DNA from: Byssochlamys sp. IMV 00236
Lineage: Eukaryota; Ascomycota; Eurotiomycetes; Eurotiales; Thermoascaceae
Reading direction: 5' to 3'
DNA: 64,000 bases
NCBI GenBank assembly: GCA_001931875.2
Contig: MSJH02000810.1
Coordinates: 631,535-695,534 of the forward strand
Position numbers and translations under genes: made by a program. Below the pieces are notes generated by a model. It searched no databases. It saw only the letters and a program-made list of their open reading frames with translations, and was not told the origin of the DNA. This document shows positions 13,126 through 25,024 of the stretch, piece after piece (position 1 is the first letter of the stretch; every line of letters begins with the position of its first letter).

Positions 13126-13957
13126 TCAGTTGATGAAGTTGATACAGAAGAAATGAAGGATAATGCTTCCGAAGACGTAGTCGGCAAAGGCTCTATACGA
13201 ATAAATAATTCAAGGATTAGTCGCGGGTGGTTTCTTTTCTGTCTTCTTTTCATTGGGGAGGGGAACCGTTTGCTTACCGTTCCGGAGAGACACTTGAGAA
13301 AGCTTCATCCTCTGCAGTATTGGCTTTTCCAGTCTTTCCCTTTGATGGTGTCTTGGTTTCGCTGGTTGGGTCGCTCGTTTGCATCCGCAAGCTGGCTGTG
13401 AGGACGAATTGGCCGACGGCAGCGCAGAAGCCACTTAGGAAGGCATTGAAGGGCTGTTAGAGGGTTTATGAGTGAGTGGTAAATAATGGCGAATTTTGGG
13501 GTACGAGGAAGTTGAAGTGGGATAGGTTTCTGGGAACGGCATCTTAAAAAGACAACAATCGCAATTGGGGTATATCCACGATGAGGGCTATGGAACAATT
13601 CCACGCGAAGAGCATAGGTATCCAATCCAAATTGGACGGCGTATTCATGGTGCCAAATAGAGGTGCGAATAACCATAAATATCCCATCTCACTTACGTAG
13701 TTACCCGCCAACACGCAGTAGAGAAACTGTACGACTCCGACCAAGACGAGGAATCCCATGAACGCATCCAGCAGCAATGTGCGCTGTGGCGTCTTCGCGA
13801 TATACTGTTGCCAGATATGGATAACGATTTCCTGCACGTTGGAGTTCGGAGACAATGACACAGCACTGGCGGAGGGGGATGGACCTGTGGTCTTCGCGGA
13901 GGTAGCGGCGGAGGATGCGGCCGGAGTGCTTGAGCCTGCCTGCTTTTTGGGCGCCAT
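13126..13957 (-). CDS. OST2: Oligosaccharyltransferase subunit Ost2 (DAD1 family)
   Basis: Three exons: 13957-13697, 13453-13278 and 13192-13126 (167 residues). After an Ala/Ser-rich N-terminus come three hydrophobic membrane segments: LLLDAFMGFLVLVGVVQFLYCVL, NPFNAFLSGFCAAVGQFVLTASL-like, and the closing SPERAFADYVFGSIILHF / FCINFIN. The last motif is diagnostic for DAD1/Ost2, which sits in the ER membrane oligosaccharyltransferase and is needed for N-glycosylation. The 67 bp final exon was recovered by splicing; retaining the second intron would stop the protein just after SPER. Residues about 121-145 between the second and third helices are a Thr/Ser/Lys-rich insertion absent from animal DAD1. 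It is divergent from the amino-acid permease gene. Confidence 0.94.
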
Positions 13958-15086
13958 TATGAATGCTGAAAGAGGAAGATTAGGGAGAGTATATGGTAGA
14001 ATTGGCTATGGAGAGGTCATTAATGAGCTTCGAAGAAAACGGTCTGGTGGAACGACAAAGAGCGCCGCTGGAATTGATCGTTCTGAAGCTGTAAAGCCGC
14101 GTGTCTACTTGAACTTGCGGAGGAGAGCGCCAAGACGTGGCCCAAGCTCCAGCCTGGCTCATGTTATTTATTTTGACTGCGACTGAAACATTTGTTTTTA
14201 AGAAATAAAGGGCTTTGATTTAGTCTGTTTCTTGTCAAGGAAATATAAAAATTACTGGATTGCTTAAAATTCAATATACATGGTACTTCTCATTGACAGG
14301 GCAGCCTCTAGGGACATAGGAAGCGACCACCGACTTGAAGAGCTATCGTTGACAGCGCAGAATATAGACTGTCTATCAATATCCCTGGCAGACTTCTGCT
14401 AATAATAATAATCTTGTCGCTATATCTTACACAGAATTCTGTCAGTTGAGGAAAATAAACTATCGCTAAACACGCTACGTATAACTGCTTCCTTTATTGG
14501 TCCCTCTTTCGGTACCATGCGACGCGAAGAGCAAGATATTCTCTGTGTATTAGCCTGTTGCTCGAAAATTATAACACTGTGAGTTTCCCACTTCCTGGTC
14601 CGCGTTACTCTGGAAACATAGACATTAATAAGTAGAGCGGGTATATCCGTCAAGCAGCGTTTGGATACAGAGGATGTGACAAGATAAGGGTGATGATGGT
14701 TGGGCTTTAGATGTGGTTTGCGGCAGGCTGCTAGCCCTCGAAGGCAGGTCCATGGTTGCAAGAAGCGCCTCGCAGTAATGCTAAGCCTTTCAAGGATCGG
14801 CCTGTGTCACATCTAGATCGGTCGCATGCGCAAGAATGGCCACAGGTTGCTATCAGGAGAATTCCATGCAGATCTAGCGAGCAAAGTGTCACACCGATGT
14901 GGGGGAAAGCGCATGTTGCAATTCTTGTGTTAAAACGCGCAACGTGGGGGCGACGTCTCGCCTTCAGAGAGCAGCAAGGATTAATATATAGGATGGACAG
15001 CCGTCGAATCATGGACGTGATGATCCTCGATTACAGAAAAGACTGACGTCCAGGACACACCGGAAGCTTTGCTTCCAACATTCCCA
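13958..15086. promoter_or_regulatory. Divergent intergenic region, OST2 / LAT permease
   Basis: About 1.1 kb lie between two divergent starts. Short frames occur on both strands, but none looks like a real gene. It presumably contains both promoters. Confidence 0.4.
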
Positions 15087-16955
15087 ATGGCGTCGCTGGT
15101 CCGTCCGTTGCAATCTGCCTTATCGCGCTCGACCTCGAATGGTCCAGAGGAGGGCAAAAATGAGGACGTTGTTCAGAGCACGTCAATCCAGGCACAGGCA
15201 GATGGAGTGGGTGAATTGTCCTTCGATGAGTATACCCAAGGTGGTCTCGGGCGGCATCTGGGCATTGTCTCAACTGCATTCCTGATGTTGGTTAATTCCC
15301 TTGATAACCAACAACGGTACATACTAACCAAATCTATGTTGCAATCAGTGTCGGTCGCATCATCGGAACTGGTATCTTCTCGACACCTTCCTCGATCGTG
15401 GAGGGCGTAGGGAGTGTCGGTGCATCTTTGATGCTTTGGGTCCTAGGATTGTTCCTCTCTGCGGCTGGCCTATGCGTTTGGCTTGAGTTTGGATGCATGA
15501 TTCCTCGCAGTGGAGGAGAGAAGGTCTATCTGGAAGCTGTATATCGTCGGCCAAAGCAGTTAATCACAGTTGTATTCGCCGTGCAGGCGATCGCATTAGG
15601 ATTTACAGGTATGTGCTATCTTTCCTGGCATTGCCTTCGACGATCAGAACGAGAATGGTGGAATACGACTAACGCAAAATAATAGCGTCCGGTTGTATCA
15701 TTTTCGCCTCCAATATCGTGGTTGCTGCGGATCGAGAAGCGAGCGAATGGGAAGAGCGTGGAATCGCAATTGTTGTCATTGTCTTCGTGACTTTGCTTCA
15801 TACATTCTTGCCAAAGTTAGGCGTTCGTGGGATGAACTTCATTACTACGGTTAAGATTATCACCCTTCTTTTTATCGTCGTTACAGGATGGGTAGTCCTC
15901 AGTGGCCGAGTCCATCGAGTGCAAGACCCTCATGCGAGTTTCCGCAATGCCTTTGCAGGCTCAGTGCATTCAGGCAATGTCTACGCCACGGCTCTATTTA
16001 AAGTATTAAATTCCTATGCCGGGTGAGTGCTTTCTCGTCATATTGAGCCTCTCTATGTTCTTACCACTGACATTCATCCTAGATGGTCCAATGCAGCCTA
16101 CGTCCTGAATGAAGTAAAGAACCCCGTTCATACTTTGAAAATTGCAGGCCCGTTGGGTCTGCTTATCTGTGGTGTTCTATATCTGCTCGCCAATGTAGCC
16201 TATTTCTCTGCCGCGACACCTCAGGAGATCGCAAACAGTGGATCAACCGTCGCCGCCTACTTCATGCTCAAAGTGTTTGGGAAAGCTGCACAACGCGCAT
16301 TGAGGTATGTAAGACACTTACCTCAGCGCCTACCTTTTTCCGGACTAACAGCTGCAAAAGCGTCCTTGTCGCGATATCTGCCCTAGGAAACGTCATGTCA
16401 ATCACATTCGCACAAGCCCGTGTGAATCAGGAACTGGCCAAAGAGGGAGTCATCCCATTCCCCCGCTTCTGGGCATCGAACTGGCCATTTGGCTCACCCT
16501 CTGCCGGTCTCTTACTGCACTTCATCCCATCGTTCATCGTCATCGTGGCCATTCCATTCGGTGATGCATATGACTTTATCCTCGATCTGGAAGGGTATCC
16601 TTCAAGTGTGATTAACTTCCTCGTTGTCCTCGGTCTGTTCTATCTACGATGGGCGGAACCCAAAATACCACGCCCCTTTAAGGTGTGGTGGCCAATCGCA
16701 GCGTTCTTCATGGCTGCACAAGCATTTCAGCTTATTGCTCCTTTCCTCCGTCCGCCGGGTGGGAAAGGAGATACTTCTCTACCGTATTCGTTATACGCCG
16801 TGGTTGGGATCGGCGTGTTGGTCGCGGCGGTTGTTTACTGGGCTGTTTGGTATAGGCTGTTGCCATGGATTGGGAAGTATAAACTTGTTCCCCAGCACGA
16901 GAAACTGAACGATGGGACAACAGTCGTGGTGTATAAACGGGTGCCTAGAACATAG
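15087..16955 (+). CDS. Amino-acid permease of the LAT type (methionine permease-like)
   Basis: Five exons: 15087-15286, 15349-15608, 15686-16022, 16083-16304 and 16361-16955 (537 residues). The APC-superfamily signature around the first helix is VGRIIGTGIFSTPSSI. It is followed by about twelve hydrophobic segments, FGCMIPRSGGEKVYLE after helix 2, YAGWSNAAYVLNEVKNP in the middle, and RVNQELAKEGVIPFPRFWAS, typical of fungal L-type/high-affinity methionine permeases (Mup1 group). It should sit in the plasma membrane and import neutral or sulphur amino acids; the substrate is inferred from family only. Exon 1 ends at an atypical GTTGGT donor, the only one that joins the reading frame into the VGRIIG motif. 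Confidence 0.9.
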
Positions 16956-17185
16956 ATAATTCTTATAGTTATAGAGCCTTCGATACCCTTCTCTTGCATA
17001 TGTACAAAAGAAGGCGGGAATATCAAAGTCATTTTTCACTGGCCTATTTATACGGTCATATTTTCTAAGAGATACCTTTCTTTAGGTCCTACTATGACTA
17101 AAATAATCAAGATAATCTGCCAATCTGCTGCAGACCTATGATATCACAGGTCACCTGTAAGCGTCTTTATGCACCGACGAATACC

Positions 17186-19275
17186 TTATCCAACTCTCTC
17201 AACCTGCACTGTCTGCAACCCATCTTTACTCTCAGCTTTCGTCTCCAAGAATTCTTTCGCTACGGGATTGACATGCGCAACGATGGCGTCTTTTCCATCG
17301 AATAGAAGCGCAATCTGTTCCAGACTTGGACCTTTGGTCTTTTTTTATTTCATCAGTATGAATTACAGCATGTTGAAGCAGAATCGAGCATGAGAGAGAG
17401 AAAAAAATAAATATATCTAGGTAAGGAAAACGGAATATACATACCTCTATAAAAAACAAGTACACAATAATAAACTGTATGATAATCCACCCGACATAGA
17501 AAAAGTAGTACTTCCACGCGAAAGCGTCGATGCCGAGAGGGTTAACGTAGGTGTTGAATGCACCCGTTGCGCCGGTGACTAGCCAGAAAAGTGCGAGGCC
17601 TTTGGCGCGGATGGCGAAGGGGAGGATTTCAACAACTGTATTATTGCAAGTTTCAGTGTTTATTCTAATATAGAAAACATGTGGGAGAAAGCTTTTGTTT
17701 TCGGAGGAGTCACTCACCATATAACATCATAGCACCCGTCCAACCGAGATTATGTGCCGCATTGTATAAATAAATGAAAGCAACCGTTGCGTATGAGGCC
17801 GATTTACTACCTGTTTCAACATATACTCCCGTACAGGCCGTGATGAGCGAAAAGACTAGCCACATGAGAGCCATTGACCATAGCATAAGCGGTCGTCGAC
17901 CGACTCGACCGGGGAGAAATGCGAACGCTACGGAACTGGCGAAGCTGAACATGGCGCTTGTAGCGGTGATCAGGGTAGTTTGGATCTCCTTGGTTATGCC
18001 GGCGGATTTGAGCATGCTGCTAAGGTAGTAGCTAATTAGGCCATTTCCGGACCATTGTTTGCAGACGCCTGTATAGAATAGATTTCGCCAGTTAGCGGTA
18101 ACCACTACAGAGAATGGGATATGGCTACGTACCGCACCAGACTAAGATGAATGATCGCCGTAGATTCCCTCTGGTGCTGATAAGGGTTTTCCAGGAGGTC
18201 TTCCTTGCGGCAATTTCCAGTTCGATAGTATCACGTATCTCTCTGAATTCGCACCGGACGACGGGGTCGTCACTGTTTCCGTTCCCGTGGTACTCGGTGA
18301 GGATATCAAGAGCTCTTTCTTCATGGCCTTTACTGATAAGCCAACGGGGCGACCTATAGGAGATAGTGGACGCTTTTTAGGGAGATTCACAATGAGGGGT
18401 CTGGTTGACCTACTCTGGCAAAACAATGGATCCAATTGCTTGCAGGATGGATGGTAAAGCTTGGAAGATAGTCGGTAGGCGCCACGCCCTGACTGCACGT
18501 CAGTAAGCCGAGAAGATACTCCCATCTCGAAGATCTTAACGGATAGATTCCATACCATGAACTTGCCATATGGAAAGACCCAAATGTAACCCACGCAGAC
18601 AAAATCGATCCAGCACTATAAGTCGTATTGGACATGGACGTGGCCGTAGCCCGATGTGCTGGATATGCTAGTTCTCCCATCCACATCGGTCCAATTGCTC
18701 CTGTAATGACACCCCCGATTCCCAGCAGCAATCTTCCTGCAATGAACATTCCAGCTTCCGAGGCCCCTGTAGCGAGACCAGTACCGGCAAGGCATAAAAT
18801 AGATCCTAGCATAAGACACCACCGTCGACCGAATCGATCTGATACGCTGGAAATAAATACGACCCCGATAATGTTTCCTAGCCTGAAAGTAAACATTGGT
18901 GCTGATAGGCTTGAAAGGGGGATTGGTACTAGACACTCACCTATCCAATATGCAGCGCTCATGGCACCGAGAATGTTACCGTGTGGATGATGAAACTCTA
19001 TCGCATACTGTTAACAAGTTCTTCCAATAGAGCTCAATGAAAACAGAATGGGATATACCTCGCTGCCAAACCGTCAACTGTTGCACATTATTGATCAACG
19101 ACGCATCATAGCCCTGCGTAAACTCGCTGAACATGAGAAAGAATAACATGGAATTAAGTTTCCGAAGGCCCCTATCTTCCCACCATGGCACGTTTTTGTT
19201 ATTGCTTAAGTTCGTATGTTCCAATGCCTGACGGTCAACATGTTGCTGGGTTCTGAATCTCATTTTGGAAGACAT
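17186..19275 (-). CDS. MFS sugar transporter
   Basis: Eight exons: 19275-19059, 18997-18941, 18877-18556, 18488-18414, 18353-18133, 18068-17718, 17635-17445 and 17338-17186 (528 residues). Sugar-porter signatures are present: GYDASLINNVQQL in helix 1, SDRFGRR after helix 2, ESPRWL before the central loop, PGRVGRR in the second half, and a cytoplasmic tail. The central loop motif EYHGNGN resembles that of fungal lactose/cellodextrin-type porters, so a disaccharide or other oligosaccharide substrate is plausible; this is an inference. In introns 1, 2 and 3 the frame is kept only by an AG that lies 4-12 bases downstream of another possible acceptor AG. Its neighbours are a BNR beta-propeller gene in tandem upstream and a GH79 gene beyond it, suggesting joint use of one glycan. 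Confidence 0.9.
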
Positions 19276-20068
19276 CTATACAGCCGTTCTGGAGGACGTG
19301 TGACTGTCGCTACGCCTGATTATATGCGATTCATAGGTTCAATTCGTGTCGTATTAAGGGGACGGACTCAAATATGGGCAGATGTTATCTGCATATGTAC
19401 CTAGTAAAAGAGCTCCGGAAGTGACAATGGAAATTACTATGATCGAGTCATCTACGAGAATCTCTGCATGGTTGTTGAGCTATAGATCTGACCATTCTAC
19501 CACCATCCATTCTTTGTTTGATTAGCCAGGCCTATCCATGGCCGGTCACAATGCGACTTTTAGGTACGGAACCCCGCATTCTGAATTGAAGCTAATGCTT
19601 TCCCCGGACTTTCAACTTAATCCCGGGGTTATTACCAGGCGGTATGCTGCGGTGCCACATACCAATGGGGATAAAATATAAGTATTAGCATGGGCGCTAA
19701 TAGGTCTCGTTGATATTGTTTCCACCAACCAGGTTGGAATTAAGGGGGATTGCTCGGTTCAATGGACCCCGAGCTCATAAGGGCTGCGTCAATGAGTCCG
19801 TGATTGTTAGATCTCGATGAACAACCACAAAGCGTATTCACCGTAGATACTGTTTCTAAATAATGGCTTCGTTTTGTTTAAGGCATCAAGATGATGGGCG
19901 ATAAATATGAAGAAGGGAGCGGGACCAAAATGATATGAATCGTTTATAAAAATGATTCTTATGGACATGCTGAGAATCACTGGCGCTTTTCTTTTTTGGG
20001 TAAGGAAGCATTTGAATCATATAATTACATATTTTATCCATGATGGAATGGCGTCGTAGCATGTTACC
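19276..20068. other. Intergenic region between BNR gene and transporter
   Basis: A 793 bp stretch contains the transporter promoter and the 3' end of the BNR gene. Apart from the CreA-like sites listed separately I see no gene or repeat. Confidence 0.5.
19572..19628. promoter_or_regulatory. Three CreA-like sites upstream of the sugar transporter
   Basis: Three matches to the CreA consensus SYGGRG lie 300-350 bp before the transporter start: 19572-19577 (as CCCCGC), 19602-19607 (as CCCCGG) and 19623-19628 (CCGGGG). The last two are in opposite orientation, 21 bp apart. Clustered sites are what active CreA targets usually show, but the consensus is short and binding is inferred. Confidence 0.35.
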
Positions 20069-21495
20069 CTATGCGAGTACTAGTTTGCTCAAATCGAAAT
20101 TCAACACTACAATTTCCCTCTTTCCTCCTTGTGAGCGAGTCGTGAAGATGGATAATATTCCATGCTCACTCAGTGCTTCTTCATCGACTAGTGGCTCTCC
20201 TGTATACCCTTCCTCCCTCCAGACGACATCGTATTCATCGTACCACTTCTGTGTCTTACCACGGGCGGCTCGGATGATGACCAGATTGGAATCTGTGTTG
20301 GAGGGAAGGACGAAAAGTATGCTATCGGACTGAGTGTGTTGGACCACTTTCCCGCGTGGGCCAGATTCGGTCGGCTTGAGAAAAGGTAGTGCTGAGAACT
20401 TCCATCCATGAGTAACATCGAGATGGTAATGTATCCAGCGCTCTTCTCCACTAGTGTTCTCCCGATTCAAAACGTGGATATCCCCATCACGACACACCAT
20501 CTGGCCCTCTTGGTTCATGATACCGCTATTCTTGGGAATCTCTTGCGCCAAAAGCCGGCGGTCACGGGAGTCCATCCCAGTATCTGGTTTCGAGGAGACA
20601 GTGGCGACCTCTTCTTTTGTCGAATGGCTCTTCCACGTTCGACCGTAATCAGAGCTGTAAGCATAATAGAGCCCTTCGTTATTCTCAGGACCGTTTGGGC
20701 CAGTTTGCGCCTTGTGAGCGGTAGATTCTGGGTTGGTCGCCCCCTCGTAGTCGATAAAGTGCCGATTTGTCCATGTTACATGTAGTGTACGTGTCGGACG
20801 ATGCCATGAAATACCATTGGGATAAGGGTTGCATTGTCTCCCGATCAGGTAATTCCCAATCAACTTGAACTGTCCTGCAGCATCGTACAGATAGAGGATT
20901 TCTGATCCTGCTCCGGCTCTGTAGAGAATTACTCGTTAGTCTCCTTTTCCCAGCATCCGATAAACGAAGTGAATGTCTAGACTTACTTGCCAATACGACA
21001 TTCGAAAAACATCTTATCATCCGTTGATAGAAAACGGGGATATGTAACGTCAACTAGAGGTTCGTTTGTCAAACTGCCCGGAAGAGAATGGCGGATAGGC
21101 CCAAAACTCTCTGTACTCCATGCTGTTTCGTTCAAATCAGTAGCCAAGCCTGGACGAGATACCCGATACTTCAGCACATCGCAATGATGGTCGAATGCAA
21201 TATGTATGGTTCCATCGCCTCGACAGATTCCAATCGAAATCGTGTTGTGGCCGTCATCTGTGGTTTGTTCATAGTCTGTGAAGGTCACTTGACGCCAGTT
21301 CGAAGGCGCCTCTTGGATATTACGCCGCGCAAGGGTAACAAATCTGGCATTTGAAGATCCATCTCTGGAGTAGAAAGCGACATATTGGAGTCCACCGAAG
21401 CTTGTGATTGCGGATTGTTGATACACACAAGCGTTTAGGCGGTGCACGGTGGGAGGGTCCTCTCCCAGGACGCTGATCTCAGGTGCCAACAACAT
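20069..21495 (-). CDS. BNR-repeat beta-propeller protein, GH145/PL42-like
   Basis: Two exons: 21495-20987 and 20918-20069 (452 residues). It belongs to the fungal BNR_4 family (often mislabelled neuraminidase). Visible blocks are RLNACVYQQSA near the N-terminus, SDDGHN-type TDDGHNTISIGI, HIAFDHHCDVLKYRVS, EPLVDVTYPRF, NPYPNGISWH, an Asp-box SSDYGRTW and NSGIMNQEGQ...HVLNRENTSG. Relatives with this seven-bladed fold act on L-rhamnose-alpha-1,4-glucuronate ends of arabinogalactan glycans as hydrolases (GH145) or lyases (PL42). That role is inferred here and supported by the adjacent GH79 gene. The start ATG at 21495 leaves no normal signal peptide, although the codons just 5' of it, with no ATG of their own, read as a hydrophobic stretch. 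A different first exon or a cytosolic enzyme are both possible. Confidence 0.7.
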
Positions 21496-22315
21496 AATGC
21501 CACAGGCCAGAGATACAGAGACAGATGTCCGAAGAATAATTCAGAGCTCAATCAATTAATGATTCTGTACATCTTTGACCTCAAAAGGACAAGTTTGTCT
21601 GCTCGTATTGATGTAACGCCCAGTTGTTAATGCAATGTCTAGACCGTGGACGGGAATCGGAGCACGTTCTGAGCAAAGAGATTATCTCATTACGAGCACA
21701 TGAAAAGAGCTACACTATCTTGTGTCCTGGCATGGAGCTTGTCAGAATCTCATTGAGCCGCCGGAGTAGTACGGATGCGGGGAAGTAGTGTGATTCGGGG
21801 AAATGCTGTTGTGGAGAGTTGTATTAAATAATGGAGGCAAACCAATCTACAGTACAATATTCAATCATACGACGAAGCTGGCAATACTCTCCGACCCAGT
21901 GAGGCAAAAGTGAACGACTACTGTGAACCATGTCATTCTCAAGCTTAGATTTCTCCATCAATCGGCTCTCGCTTTTGATGAGGGGCTTTTATTGGAGTTG
22001 GATCGCCTGGAGGACTTCTTGATATGGGCTCTAGCAGGGATGTCGGCTAAACAACGATAGTATAGGCATTGAACCCTATGAGATTAGCCCTGTCAAGTAC
22101 AAATTCAAGAACAATAAAATTTGAATGCTTTCTGTGTCAAACAAATGGTTCCGTTTTCTACTCAAGATAAGTCTGAAAGGAAAACGGCGCCGCTTTCATT
22201 CTTCGGTGGCCAGGCAAGTATATGGCTTTTACTACAACTTGAGTTCACAACGGGTGATAAAGCGCAGCCAGAGGATCCCTCATGAAAAGACACCTCCAAC
22301 CAATATCGTATCGAG
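21496..22315. promoter_or_regulatory. Shared promoter of the BNR and GH79 genes
   Basis: An 820 bp stretch lies between two divergent glycan-degradation genes. CreA-consensus matches occur at 21761-21766 (CCGGAG) and 21777-21782 (GCGGGG). The arrangement suits co-regulation by an inducer and carbon repression; this is inferred from layout. Confidence 0.4.
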
Positions 22316-24282
22316 ATGCATTCGAATCAGAGTATAGGGTTCCTTGTAGCAGCCCTACTTTTTTCCGCTAGAACAATCTATAGCCTCACTTTTGCTGTCC
22401 CTTCCTCGCCCCCATCCAATGCAAGTGGAACACTCGACTCCGCTCCTGTTGGTGTATCGTAAGTGTCATGGCAATTCTAATATCAAAGCTGACCTCACTA
22501 ATATTCCTTATTAGATTCGAGTTCTTCGCATTTTCAGCATATATGCAAGATGTAGCCGCAACAAATGTCTGTCTGAGCAACCTCAAAAAAGCTATGGGTA
22601 CTGCAGTTCCAATCAGGATCGGGGGTACCACGCAGTGAGTGAAGACCTGTAGTGATATCAACGATCATAGTCTAACTGAAGCCTTGCTCTGCAGAGATCG
22701 AGCAACATATGATCCCAGCCTAAGCACCGCAGTCAATTACTCCGTAGCATCATCTACCGACGCACCGGATTCTCTTACCTTTGGACCATCATTTATGCAA
22801 ATTGCTAGCTCCTATGATGGAAGTGTAACTTTAGGTGAGTATTGGACTCGTTGTTCAAATGACAGTCAACATAACTGACTGATTCTCATTACTATGATTA
22901 CAGGCCTGGATAGACGTCTCAATAGCATCTCAAACACAATTGCTGCAGCCAAGGTAGCAGTATCAGTGATCCCAAATTTATACGCCTTGGAACTAGGCAA
23001 TGAGCCAAACTGTAAGCATAATACTTCTATTATATGACAGCATAAAAATTGATTTCTAATACCCATACCAGTCTTCGTCTCCTCCGACCCCATCGCCAAC
23101 GGAAGTTCTTGGACAGCTGCAGCAGATGCATCTTCTCAAGTATCGTGGCAGGAGTCAGTTGCTACGGCTCTTGACAAAGAGTCCATCATCCAAGCAGGCG
23201 TCTTCTTCGGCACGGGATCATTCAGCGTCGAGGAGTTAGTTGCCAAGGAAGGCGCTTCTGCAAGTTACGTACGATCTTTCAGTGAACATTATTATCCGCA
23301 GTCAGGGTCTACGGCGAATTTGACAGATCTGATGAGCCACAGTTCCATAGTTAGTGGTGTTTCGGCATTTGAGGATGATATCAACGCAGCTTCGTCGCTG
23401 GATAAGCCCTTTGTGTTTGGGGAGACCAATTCTGGTATGTAGCACTCTGTACCTAATCCATCGGAGTAAAGCCATCTCTGTGACGATTCTATAGATGCAC
23501 TGACACTCGAATAAAGCAACTCAAGGCGGTGGTGGAATCAGTCCAACCTATGGCGCCGCCCTCTGGATCTTGGACTATGTTATGCAAGCCGTGATTCTGG
23601 GAGCAAAGGTGAGGCCCCTATACAATCTTAAATGATGATCATCTTCTTCTTCTTCTTCTTCATCGGGACCTGAATATACATTAGGTACCTAGGTAACTAA
23701 TCCACCGACTCAAAACAGCAACTATTCTTTCACCAAGGGACAATTGGAAACTGTACGTTCCCATCTCCACTATTCATTCATTCATCACCAGCATCCTCAC
23801 CAACATTATATTCTATCCACATAGGCCAATACTGCTGGTGGGGCAACTACACCATGGGCGCCCCCTACTACGGCGCCTACATGGCCGCTCTGTCTTTAAA
23901 CGGCGCCTCGCGCATCGCTCCCCTCGACTCCGGCACCACGCCCTACGCCGCATATGCCATCTACCAGAACGACACCGTCTCTCGAATCCTCCTCTATAAT
24001 TCCGACTACTATAGCTCCGGAACAAGAAGTGGTGTTAATTTCACACTGGCTGGTCTATCGACCTCATCTTCTTCTAGTACAGTGACGGCAGTGAGGTTGA
24101 CGGGGGATAAGGCCACGGCGAGGATAGATCAGGGTGGGATTGTCACTGTTGCGGGTCAGACGTTTGAGAACGGGACGTGTACGATCCAGGGTCATAAGGT
24201 CGTGGAGGATGTGGATGTGGGAGAAAATGGCGAGACGGTGGTTAGTGTGGGTGCGGCGGAGGCGGTGTTGGTTTATCTGTAG
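22316..24282 (+). CDS. Secreted GH79 beta-glucuronidase
   Basis: Eight exons: 22316-22458, 22515-22634, 22695-22834, 22904-23011, 23072-23434, 23517-23608, 23719-23752 and 23825-24282 (485 residues). A signal peptide covers about residues 1-30 (FLVAALLFSA core). The TIM barrel carries the family landmarks PIRIGGTTQDRATYD, YALELGNEPN (here ALELGNEPNFF) with the proposed acid/base Glu, and VFGETNSATQGGG with the proposed nucleophile Glu. A C-terminal beta-sandwich (Glyco_hydro_79C) follows NCQYCWWGNYTMGAPYYGAY. Fungal GH79 enzymes remove terminal GlcA or 4-O-methyl-GlcA from the beta-1,6-galactan side chains of arabinogalactan proteins. Several N-X-S/T sequons fit a secreted protein. Both catalytic motifs are intact, so the enzyme is probably active. 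Intron 6 carries a (CTT)n microsatellite at 23643-23662. Confidence 0.92.
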
Positions 24283-25024
24283 GTTGGTTGTGTAGGGTAT
24301 CTATATGGAGGGTAGGGGATTTGTACCATAGATACGAATTTAGTATATATGGTGCATTATCTGCGTATATGGGGATGGTTTTGCAAAGTACGAATCGATG
24401 ATAGCTTGAGAGACTGTAGACGTTTGTTTGAGCTCGAGATGGAACTATATAAACGCACCTACCACGGAGTAGTTAACTTACAGTAGTACTGTAGCAATAA
24501 TATTGACTCCAAGCCTAATAAAACCTGACGCTTCGAATCTGGCACCTCGACACAGAATAAGTAACCAGAATCAATCTTAATACTCAGTGAATTTCAATTA
24601 ATCAACTGAAGATACCAACGGTCATACTCTGCTACTGCTAATTATTTATGTGTTTAGACGCCAAGCCCGATTCCGCGAACCACGCGGATATATATACAGG
24701 CCAGATCTCAGTGGGTCCAAGTCAAGCACGGAGTTTAAGACTACTATCGCCTGTCGCATGTGCCGATCAATCATCACAACTGTCCAGAACAGTCCTCCTG
24801 CATCCGGCAATCTTACTTCCTTCTCACGCGCTGGATTTCTTCTCGTGAGGGAGAGTTGTCGAGTGCACTGGTGTAATGTCTGCCGGTCGGTGATTTCGGC
24901 TGGGTTATTGTCCGGTCTTGTTCCGCTTTACGCCTGAGCCGGTCAGGACGTCGTTGAAGAGAACAATCTACAAGTGCATGGGCAGGGTGGAAGGCTAGGT
25001 TACCGTGAGGGACCGGACGGAATT
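24283..25024. other. Intergenic region, GH79 / YOS9
   Basis: About 740 bp hold the GH79 3' end and the YOS9 promoter. Short frames exist without recognisable content. Confidence 0.5.

Noticed and set aside
18941..19059. Apparent frameshift between exons 1 and 2 of the sugar transporter
   Set aside because: With the first AACAG acceptor the frame breaks. Using the next AG (GCGATAG) restores REFHHPHGNILG, so the gene is intact.
20069..21495. True sialidase/neuraminidase (GH33)
   Set aside because: Only one clear Asp-box is present and the sialidase arginine triad region is not seen. The conserved blocks are those of the BNR_4 family.
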